Source of the DNA: Limnoperna fortunei
Lineage: Eukaryota; Mollusca; Bivalvia; Mytilida; Modiolidae
NCBI GenBank assembly: GCA_944474755.1
Contig: OX104112.1
Location: 87,805,756 to 87,869,755 of the forward strand
Reading direction: 5' to 3'
DNA: 64,000 nucleotides
The notes beneath the pieces were generated by a model, which was not told where the DNA came from, made no database searches, and saw nothing but the letters and a program-made list of their open reading frames with translations. Both the position numbers and the translations under genes were made by a program. Below, one piece after another: positions 22,801 through 34,800 of the stretch; position 1 is the first letter of the stretch, and each line of letters begins with the position of its first letter.

Positions 22801-25800
22801 TGTTGGTACTGGAACCAGTGGGCAAACATTCCTTACTGTGGTTGGAAGTAAGTAGCATTATTAAAGGTTTTTTTAATATTTTTAACATTCATTTTTTCAA
22901 ATGGTTGAATGTTGAATTGTCCAGCCTGGGACCATTAAACCTAAACTTGATTTACAAGTTCCAGGTTAACCTAACTACTATTATTTATTACTTTAAAAAA
23001 ATGTTACTAGTTGACTTAATATAAAAACATGTAACCTATAAATAGAAATTTCTTAATAAAGCCATACCATGGGTTTGTTGACAGATGTATTTATTCTTAC
23101 TGTAAAATTGATGCACAATGCTACTTGGACTATTTTGGGGTCAGTATGAATGACCACTGTAAAAGCATTAAATATTAGGTCAGAGCATATATATGTTGGT
23201 TTGACAAAATTTATGTCATTGCATTTTCTTGTAAATCCAGACTGTAGATGTTTCTTTTATTAAAAATTGATGCAGGATGCCATTTGTTGGAAGAAAGAAG
23301 GTACATGGTCAGACTTTTGTTTTTATCTCATTATTGATTTATTGATTCATTTACCTCCTTAACAATTTGTATCTTGGCATATCAATCTACAGATCAATCT
23401 AGTACTTAATTTGAATGTGATTGGCAGTAAGTCGTATTACATTTATTTATCTGAGTATATAGAACGTTTAACAAGTATTTATAGGGTCTTATTGAAGATG
23501 TATTTGTCAAACTATGTGATTGTTGACAGGTATTCACATTCCTTCACCGTTGCAACCAAATTCCAAAATATTAATTTTCAAAACGTAAGAAATAAAATAA
23601 TAATTTTGAAATATATTGCATTTAGTTTTCGAAAAGAGATTGTGTGTGTGTGTGTGTATAAATTGAATGATTAACTAAATATTTCTTGTAAGTATTTATA
23701 CAGATTTGTAAAATAAGTATCCTACACCAAAGATATAAAGAAAATATTCAAACCAGACAACATTGAACTGTCTATAAAACGATTGTTACTACATCTTACA
23801 GGGGTGTTTTAAACAATAAAGCTTTATCAAACTTTTTTGTTCAATTCAAGCAGAAACGAACATAATGATGGTTACTTACAAGTGTGTCCATCATTACTGA
23901 GCTGATCTGAAATGAACCCAACAATTAGTTCTGAATTGACCTTAGAATTTAAATATTAAACATATTGTCTTTTCAAAACAAATTTGTTAAATCACTTTAG
24001 GGAGAGAAGAAGTAGAATTCATATTTTTCTTGTTTGGCAATCTTTGCCCTGCACATGCTACCATGAGAGCTCACATTGTTTAATTTTGGGATAAGCACAA
24101 TTTTTCAACCAATAATAGCACGTTTTACATCTAAGCTTAATTGTATTAAACGATTCACATATAGAAGTATGAAGGTTATGTTTGTTCTTTTAATGTGAGT
24201 GTAAAATTAAAAAAAAAACAACGGTACATTGACTTATTTACTCGTGTTTCTTAGCAACTGAATATAATCTCTTAAGGGTAAAAAAATAGGTTCCACATCT
24301 GGCCTTATTTGGTCCTAAAATACATTTAATAAATTATGCCTATATAATTGGCTAGAAATTATTATATATTTCTTAATTAAAAAACATGGGTATTTTAGAA
24401 GGTTAGAACGTTTTTATCAAGTTAAAGTATTGAATGTTATTAAAATGTTTTCTTTTTTGTCCGGGAACCTACTCATTAAACTTGGTTGTTTGTTTGTTTT
24501 TTGTGTTTTTTTGACAGCAAGTAAAATTGTTACTAGTATTTGCAGTTTTCTTATAAACAAGACAAGATTTTGGACTAGAATGTTACAATATTTATTAATC
24601 ATTATTATTTCTCTTTAAGGTGCACCAGTAGTAAGCATTCCTCAAAGTACTTATTTCACAAATATTGGAAATCCAGTTACATTACAATGCACTGTTAGCG
24701 CTAACCCTATTCAGACTTCTGTAAAGTGGCAGAGAGTTGACAGTTACAACAATGCTATAGATGTTAACATGACTAATTCTAGATATTCTGGAAGTACAGT
24801 TGGTTCACCATCACTGACAATCAGTAATGCTGTTAAAGCTGACGAGGGTAGATACGTCTGTATGGCCACAAATCTTGTTGGTACTGGAACCAGTGGGCAA
24901 ACATTCCTTACTGTGGTTGGAAGTAAGTAGCATTATTAAAGGTTTTTTAAATATTTTTAACATTCATTTTTCAAATGGTTGAATGTTGAATTGTCCAGCC
25001 TGGGACTATTACACCTAAACTTGATTGACAAGTTCCAGGTTAACCTAAATACTATTATTTATTACTTTAAAAAAATGTTACTAGTTGACGTAATATAAAA
25101 ACATGTAACCTATAATAGAAAATTTCTTAATAAAGCCATACCATAGGTTTTTGACAGATGTATTTATTCCTAATGTAAAATTGATGCACAATGCTACTTG
25201 GACTATTTTGGGGTCAGTATGAATGACCACTGTAAATACATTAAATATTAGGTCAGAGCATCTATATGTTGGTTTGACCAAATTTAGTTCATTACATTTT
25301 CTTGTAAATCCAGACTGTAGATGTTTTTTTTTTTAAATTGATGCAGGATGCCATTTGTTGGAATAATGAAGGTACAGGGTCAGGCTTTTGTTTTTATCTC
25401 ATTATTGATTCATTTACCTCCTAAACAATTTGTATCTTGGCATATCAATCCACAGATCGATCTTGTATTTAATGTGAATGTGATTGGCAGTAAGTAGTAT
25501 TACATTTATTTATCTGAGTATATAGAACGTTTAACAAGTATTTATAGGGTCTTATTGAAGATGTTTTTGTCAAACTATATGATTGTTGACAGGTATTCAC
25601 ATTCCTTCACCGTTGCAACCTAATTCCAAAATGTTAATTTTCAAAACGTTAGAAATAAAATAATAATTTCATTTAGTTTCCGAGAAGAGATTGTGTGTGT
25701 GTGTGTGTGTGTATAAATTGAATGAATAACTAAATACTTCTTGTAAGTATTTAAACAGATTTGTAAAATAAGTATCCTACACCTAAGATATAAAGAAAAT

Positions 25801-28800
25801 ATTCAAACCAGATAACATTGAACTGTCTATAAAACGATTGTTAGTACATCTTACAGGGTTTTTTTTTAAAGCTTTATCAAACTTTTTTGTTCAATTCAAG
25901 CAGATCTGAAGTAGTTCTGAATTGACCTTAGAATTTAATTATTAAACATATTGTCTATTGAAAAAAAATTTGTTAAAACACTTGAGGGAGAGAAGAAGTA
26001 GAATTCATATTTTTCTTGTTTGGCAACAGTGGCTTTGCACATGGCACCAAAAATTGATGCATGATGCCATTTGTTGGACGAAAGAAGGTGCAAGGTCTGG
26101 TTTTTTGTTTTTACCTCCCATGATTAGTTCTTTCACCTGCTAGACAATTTGTATTTTGGCTTATCAATCTACAGATCCAGTATTTGTTTAAGCTTACATA
26201 AAACATTTTATGTTTTTAAGTTAAATTTGTTGCATGATGTGTTCATGAGTTCTCTATAAGCGATGGTGTTGTTAATTTGTATTTGTATTTTGCTCTTTTG
26301 ATAACACCTGTCGTATGATTAGCTTTGAATTTCATTGACAAAAGTACCAATATAGCAGTCGTTACACAAATATAAAAATTAAGATACCAGTGAAAATACA
26401 ATTGTCCTATAATTTTAAAATCGTTATACAATATTGAGTTATTATATTTTAATGTTAAATTTAGGTCATAGCAACTTAAACGTCAAACGTTTTTAGGGAT
26501 TTGTTCTTCAACAAATGGACATAGAAAATTGTCAGAAATGTCAAATCTGTCATCGTGTATATATATGTAGTCATACTTTTCATTTTTCACACAATGAAAT
26601 TACTTATTGATAATCCAGTTCATTAAAGTTTATTTAATATTTCTTTTTAGTTCTGTAGACTTACAGCAATAAAGGTGTACTGAATTGTTTATATCGAGAT
26701 ATATGGGGAAAAATAGATGTGTATATCCACATAACATCACTTACCGATGTAAAACTCTTCTTTCTATTATATTGTTTGTTTTTCATTCGTTCATGGTGAT
26801 TTGTCATTCTGTCTTTTACTGATTAGTTGAATTGTGCGTTTTGCTACCTTTATAACCACTTTATATATAGTAATGTCAGCTGATTCAATTAATATAATAA
26901 TCATTAAAGAGTATATTTCCTCTTAGTCTTTTTCATGCTTTTCATACTTTATCTTTAAGCGTTCCCAAGTTTTAAGCTAATCAGTGTAGGTTCCGGTAGC
27001 TGTTATTGGTTTTTGGGGTCTTGTGTTGTAGTTTCAATTCGGAATTGGACACTTTATTATGGGTTTTTATTCCTTTTTTAACTATCAGGTTTTTACAGTG
27101 TTTTCAGATAACTAGTTGTTTACACATAGAGCAAAACTTCTTGAACTCAGTATACAAATGTGTGCGGCTAACCTGCTGTTGTCATATTTAGTTGAAGCTC
27201 AACTGTTAAAATCTATGATCTCATAATTTTCTTGTTAGATATTGATTGTTGAAGTTTGTTACTTAATTCTTGTTTTGACTAGGGTAAACATACTTCATTG
27301 CATTTGTTTTAAAGAAAAAAATTTGAATACATTATTCAACTTTTGACAAGTTGTTTTTCATTGAAGTAATTTATTTGCAGAACCAACACATCTATGGGCA
27401 AAAAATATGCAAAAATTAGAATAGACTACCATTTCATATTGATGTTTAGCAATTGAATGTTTAGTCAGTGAACAGTTCACAATTGTCAGTCAGCACTCCG
27501 AAATAATTACGGGATAATAATAAAAATATAAATAGATAGAAATGGGACATTTGATTGATTTATGTGATGTTTACTTTACGTCCAGCAAGCAGTATTTTAG
27601 CAACTTTTTTAACGAGAATAAAGTTAACAAACACTAAATCAACGGAAAAAGATTGTGGGATGGGACAAAGGAACACAAATTTGACTGCCATTGGGAACGT
27701 GTAGGGCAAAGGGTACAGGCGAGATTTTAGCGACTACAATGATTCCACTTAAAAAAAAATCTTCAATAGGTGTCTGTATCGTGCAAGGACCGTGGCACTC
27801 TACAAACACATAATCTACTACGGTCCGCAGCAAGGCTTTACGTATTATGACCTTACAACCCCCAACTAGAGGGTCTCAACTATACGCCACCCAGGGACGC
27901 GCAAAGCTGCTCTGTGGGTCGAGCACTTGAAACTCTCCCATTATAGTACCGGGAGACATAAAATTGCATCGGTTGTGTGTGTACTGAAATAGTTCCTATA
28001 AAGATTGAGTTTTAACTTATTTTATGTATTTTGACGGCAGAACTTTCCACAATCTCTACCCTTTATACAATTTTGCCAGGATTAAGCATTAACCCAAAAG
28101 AGGTCTGCCTAAGATTTACATAAATGAAGCATCAATAACGACTATATTTGGTCTGTACAGAAAGTAGTTAAAAATGGCCAAAATTACTAATTTTCAATAC
28201 TCGTCACCATAAAATGGGGACAGAAGTTCATTTTCCTATTTTTTTCTCATATATATCTTACATTTTAGCTTGAATATAAGATAAATAGCATGCAGTTATT
28301 TGTTAAATTGCGTTACCTTCGTGTGTATTTGTTAATAATATTAATACTTTCAGCTCCATTGGTAGTCAATGTTTTCATAACAAGATATACTCCAAAAATA
28401 GGAACATCTGTTTCTCTGAATTGTGTTGTAACGTCAGAGATAGCTACTTCTATTACATGGCTTAAAGAGAATATACCCATTACCATTTCGAATAATAGCA
28501 GATTTTCTGGAGGAACGGTGTTAACACCATGATTTTTGATTTTCAGGTTTATATTCTTCGCAATAATTATGTTTGTAACATTATTTTAAAAATTCCTTTA
28601 ATGTTTGTAATGAAAGGAGACAATTGAGACAATTAGATCATTTTGTTTCCACTACAAACTATAGTTATGATGTGTTGAATGGAATTTGGGTATTGATTCC
28701 CTGTAAAATGAGTTTTAGAAGTGTGTTGACTTATTATTTTTTTTTCTTTTACAATTTTGAATGATAATGTGTTAAAGTGCTAGTTTGTGGTAGTGTGTCA

Positions 28801-31800
28801 ACATATTTTTTAATATCTTTACATCTTTCAAGGTATTAGCGGTTAAAGGACCATGTAAACATTTTTTGTTATGAATGTTTATAGCATTATTTATGTGGAT
28901 TTTATTTGTAAGAGTTTTTTCTATAACGTCTCCACAATTTTCTGTGTTGTTTGGTTAGCTATACATTTACGCTGGTGGGACACAGATTATATAACTGTAT
29001 GTGGGATCCAATGAACAAAATAGTAGAAAACCCTACACAATTTATTTAGTAAAATCATTTACTACTGCTTTAGCTAAACCTTTAAAGTGCCGACAAAAAG
29101 AAACAGATAACCGGAAAAAGTGTCATAAAATATAATGAAAACAATTGCAAAAAACATGTAGGATAAACTTATATTATCTACAAAATTGTACAACTAAATA
29201 GTTTTCATCTCGCTGAATTTTACGGGATCCGCAATTAAATTCTTAGAATTCATTGCCAGTCTTTAAACGGAAAGTATCATTTTATTCGGCGTTTTGTAAT
29301 GATACAATTCTTCACCGTAGTTGATTGTCTCGCCGGAATATAAACGGAAAGTATCTTTAATGATAAAAGTTGATTTAAATAGGTTTTCGTATTAGATAGT
29401 TAAGTCTTAATTTTGTATATACCTGTAATGCTACTAATGTAGTTGGTACAGGCTCTATCAATCCCACCACTTTAACTTTTTCTGGAGGCAATAGTTGTTA
29501 TATAGCCTATAAAGCTTGGTACATTTCGAAAGTAATGTGCTTGTTTATTGTTTTATGTTAAATCTACAATGAGTCAAAAAGAGCAAAAACATATAAAATG
29601 TTTGCGGTAAAAACTTATTTGCAGCACATTTTTGGTCAGACATCAGATAGTTTTTAATGCATTTTTCCAGTATAATGTAGTTTTTAAAAGATCAATTAAT
29701 TTTAATTTTCATGTTGCCTTAATAATTGTTATTTTGCTCGTACTGTTTTTTATACCGCTTCTGATGTTATTATATGGACTAGCCAGACTTAGAAATCGTT
29801 TGTCTTTACAAAATGGTTGTTGGTCTATTATTCATAAATCTGCAACTGTAATTAATAGCATTACTCTAAACATTAAAGGTACTTTTTACAGGAATTCTAC
29901 CTGCTGAATTATGTTATTCTCTAATTCTTAAGCTATTGCCAGATTGAATGGATTAGACAGACTTCGTAATCTATCTTCTAACAGACTCTAAACATAAAGC
30001 CATTTGCTTTGACAGGTGTATTTTATGTTTGTACGTCCGCTAAAGCTGTGTGATTCTAGAGGGACTAGCCAGACAACTTATAGCTGTTCATTTTTAACAT
30101 ATCTGCTGTTGTTCTATTACTTATAAGATGCTTCTGGCGACTAGTCGCATCATTCAGAGTCATTTGTTTTTTACAGGACTGATTATGTTATTGTTTCTTC
30201 TTTTACTGCTAATGTGATTCAAAGGAATTCACAGACAATACAATGTAGTGTAAATGGACAGCCACCAGAAACGCAAATTGAATGGATAAATATTTTTATA
30301 AGAAATCCTGCTTTGACAAATCATGTTATTATCAGTATTATCACCTTAAACACGACATGAATCGAATATATTTATGTAGCAATGTTTTAATATATCAACG
30401 CAATATAATGTTTTAATTAATATAAATATGAATAAAAATCTAAATCTATGTATTTTTATTGTACGTTTTTCAAAGCCTCTATCAGTAAGTGTTTCTCCAC
30501 TTAGTGCGAATGCAATTTATGGAGCTAGTTCACATACAATACAGTGTACAGTATCCGGAACAAACCCATCTTTCGTATCTTGGACAAAGACCCCCATCAC
30601 TGGTGGAACACCAACAACCATTTCCACAGGAAGCGGAGTCCACCAATCCGTTTCTAATTATTTGAAATATTGTTGAGAAAGACATAGTATATATGGAATG
30701 TGAGTTATTTGTTACTCTAACTGGCATTACAGCTTGTTTACAAAAATCTTTTTCAGCTACACTTAGTCTTAATGTGTCGCCTACATCTGCAAATGTGATT
30801 CTGAACAACAATCAAGTAATTCAATGTATAATCAGTGGGTCACCATCAGCAACTGCAATAAATTGGTATAGAAGGACAAATAATGTGGAAACTCAAATTC
30901 AAATAGCCAGTAGTAATGGCAAATATTCTGGTGGATCTGTATCTACTCCCGCTTTAACCATCAACAGCTTCCAGTCATCAGATGCTGGAGTTTACCTGTG
31001 CAAAGCAGCAAATGCTTATGGAACAGCTTCAAGTCAAGATTCAGTTTTAACATTCATTCGTATGTACTAGGTGTTTTTCAGTTACTTTTATATATGTTTA
31101 TCTATAAAAAAATTATTTTAACAAGTTTCTAATAGTGTGATATTTTGCTGTACTGTAAAAAATTACAATAAATCTTTTAATGTTGCAATATGTAGATACA
31201 GTCCACTATTCAGTCCTAACATTGAGCTTGAAATACAAATTTATACGTGATTTAAAAGTTTAAAATTGTTAAAAAGATATATTAATATAGTCTAAATTCT
31301 TTTGTTTAGAACCAATCTCAATTAGCATCCAACCATTGTCTGGCACAGCAATTGTGGGAGATGCTTCATATACGATAAATTGCACAGTATTTGGCACAAA
31401 CCCTACTTTTGTATCATGGACAAAGACACCAACCACTGGTGGAACACCAACTACACTTACTCAAAGCACTGGAAAATATTCGATCAACAGCAGTCCTACT
31501 AATCCAAAATTAACCATTTTGAATATTGTGAAGACTGATGAGGCAGACTATGCATGCTCTGCACAAAATCTAGCCGGAATAGTTACAAGTTCAAATGCAA
31601 GACTTACAGTTAATGGAGGTTTGGCAATGAAATTTTAGCTCTTTTCAGTAATTGTTTCCGATAATATTCGTTATTAAATTATAAAATTTAAATTGCTTTA
31701 ATCATTATTTCTTTAACACTATTCTGATGTTAAAAGTATCCTTTCAGTTTATTTCTCAATATAATCAAAATAACATTTAACATAAGTTTCATGAAAGGCA

Positions 31801-34800
31801 GGTAAGATATTGTTGTGTCTAGTGCAACGACACAATAAATTGATGCAACAGGAGAAAAGACATATGTAAACCCAGACCTGACATGTTGTAACAATATGTA
31901 AAGCATTTGTAGTACCCAGACAATATTTTCGTCTATATAAGTATGACATTTGTAAAACTGGACAAGATTTTCTCAACTGTAAGTGACATTTTAGCAACGT
32001 CTAACATCTGTACTTTAACATGGAAGTAAGACATTGTTGGAAGAATGAAACACTGAATGTTTCTTCTTTATGTGAACGCAATGCAATCAATACAGATACT
32101 ATAATTTTATATTATGATTGCTGATCTGAATTTTTTTATAATTTATAATATTATATTATTTTCCTCAGTCTCCAACGTAACCTTTAACCCTCTTATTTGA
32201 TAAGTATAGTGTGTCGCAGAAGTTCAGAACATTGTAAGATACAGTTTAGACTGCTAAAAAATCAGAAAAACGATTAAGATCTAATAACCATATTAAACGT
32301 TTTATAGTATGATTTTAAATTTTCGTCAAAAAAATTATTTATAATACCTGTAGGCTATAAATCATAGTAATGCTAAGCCAAACAAGTTTTTGAAAATTGA
32401 ATTCTGTCGTCTTCGTTATTTATTTATAGATTCACTTCCATAACCCAAACTTGTGCATTAGATTACGGAGAGTAAACCGAAACGAAAAAAATGGATTTTG
32501 TGGCTTTCTTGCCAAACATTTTCTCGTGGACAATAGAATATTTGCACGACTGCAATAACGGACAGACAGACGTACAGTGACGACGAACAGATATCGAAAA
32601 ATAATTTGTTCTTGTAGTTTTGTAGGCTAAATAAAGAGTCGAATAAAGTTCAATATGTGTATTATTTGGCACACGACTGGTATAATCATGGCCGCCGCAT
32701 CTGGCAGGCCCATTATCAAAATCGTTATGAAAGATACAAAATGGTAACTGGCCCTGGGAAACAGAGACTCAGTAAACCAATCGAAAACTAAATGGTCCAT
32801 ATTATTCATTCCCAAGCTGTGTGTCGCTAAATTACGCCAAATGGTCGGCTGAGACCGACCACCGCCATCACAAAGTGTATGGGGGAAGCGACACAGTATC
32901 AGTCGGAGCAACTTGCGATAACGAATATATGGCTTCCGCATCATTATACATGATCTTTATGGAACATGATCAATGATTTATTCACGATCATTAAACATTA
33001 TTCATTATCATTAGACATTATCATTAAGTATTATCATCATCATAAGACATTATTCATTATCATTAAACAATATTCATTATCAGTAAACATTATTCATCAT
33101 CATTAAACATTATTTATTATCCATTATTACTGAGCATTATCCCATTAACATCATCATTCAAGTCAATATCCAGATCCTTACAAATGTCCTACAAATTCAA
33201 AAAGTTTCTTTTGAAGATGATGTAACAGAAAATCGTTCCCAAAGGTTGTGAGATGCACTCCGTCCTTGTCAAACAACGCATTTGAATTCCACTTAAGCTC
33301 TAGATACTTAATGTATGTGCCTCACATTGTGGAGCAAATTGATGCTGCAAAGTTATTTATCCGTTCGACACAGTGATTCATGGCCTTATTATTATTGCTA
33401 TAACGCCAGCTCAACCTCGGCAGTATTTGTGACCATAATAATTTTGTTTGTGGAAACATTGTTTGTATATCTTTTAGAATAGCCTTCAATTCATGCCTTA
33501 AATCCGTCAAAGGAATTGAGCCAATACTGTTTCCTCCACAATGTATAACAACAATTGAGGGCGGGGATTGATATTTTGTCAAAGACGCCAAACGCGGAAC
33601 TAGCTCCCCCCACTTCATACCTCCTTTTCCTTGCACCATACTGAATAACCATATCGGGTCAAGTTAAGAGTTCACAGTTTAGGTAAAAATCTTGAAATCT
33701 TTCTCTCAGAAAGTTTTGCAGCTGCAATATTATAAATACTACAGCTGTCAAATGTGACAGAATTCCTATCATCCAGAGAAATTGGAGTACACTTTTGTAC
33801 TACTTGAGATACATTTCTTATTCTATTATCAAGGCAATGATTAGTTTACATGGATTTTTACATTATTCAACTAAAAGCTTAAATATTTTATTAAATTTTA
33901 TTACGCTTAAAAGGGGAAGGGTTTATGAATCTAAACATTACTTTATTTTTGACATAAATAATTTTTGTAAAATAAATTGTGATCGAGCCCTTTTTTAAGA
34001 AAATGCATATCCGAATTAGTGCATACATTTTACATACATTTGTGCATAAATTCATATTCAAATAAATGTCACATCAAATGTCAATATATTTTTATTTAAA
34101 GGTCTGCTACAGGTAACCATTCCATTACCTTCCTATAGTGTTTTATTGGATAATCAGATAAAAATAGTCTGTAATGTCTCTGGTTTACCTGCGGCTACTC
34201 AAGTTTACTGGGAGAAAAAGAATGTCAATGGTACCTACAACAGAGTCGCTGCTGACAGCAGATACAGTGGTGGCAATCTAGCAAGTCCTACTCTTGTTAT
34301 TTTCAATGCAGCCTTTTCTGATAAGGGAACTTACCGGTGTCTCGGTGTAAATGCAGCAGGCACAGCCAACAGTATTGACACTCAGTTAGACGTAACAGGA
34401 AGTGAGTATACTACAATTTGGCATATTATTAGTTTCATCAAAACTCTAGGTTTCAAATCTATGTGTATAATTGTATTCAATGAGATTTTTTAGAATGTTA
34501 GATTTTTTATATTTTATATACAAGTAGGTTGAAAGCTGTCATGTAGCAAGCTGGTAGTCAAAGGGGGACTTAAATTTAGGAATGAAATAACTTGAATTAC
34601 TGCTAAGTGTTGTAAATCTGTAAAGTTGTTTTACTCTACTGCTCATAAATAGTAGATCTAGTAATAGTCTGCGTCCATGCATCCGTGCGTCCGTTTGTCC
34701 GTGCATCCGTCCGTCCATCCGTCACACTTTTGTTCGTACTCCTCTGAAACCGCTTGACGGATTGCTTTGATATTAAGTATGATTAATTGTTATGATGGGT

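Larger units (their letters stand above)
21815..23870 (+). repeat. 2.05-kb tandem duplication unit 1 (contains Ig4)
   Basis: Aligns along its length with 23871-25903, offset 2056 bp, including introns on both sides of the Ig exon, an internal (TG)n run (23641-23658) and the end 'tgttcaattcaagcag'. Intron divergence includes many small indels, whereas the exon differs at only five positions. Confidence 0.92.

Noticed and set aside
29632..29907. A membrane-protein-like open frame rich in Ile, Leu and Phe
   Set aside because: It lies in duplicated intron text and its hydrophobicity follows from AT-rich codons.
32627..32944. A 105-residue minus-strand gene near the SGNH fragment
   Set aside because: No recognisable motif on either strand and no link in frame to the SGNH remnant.
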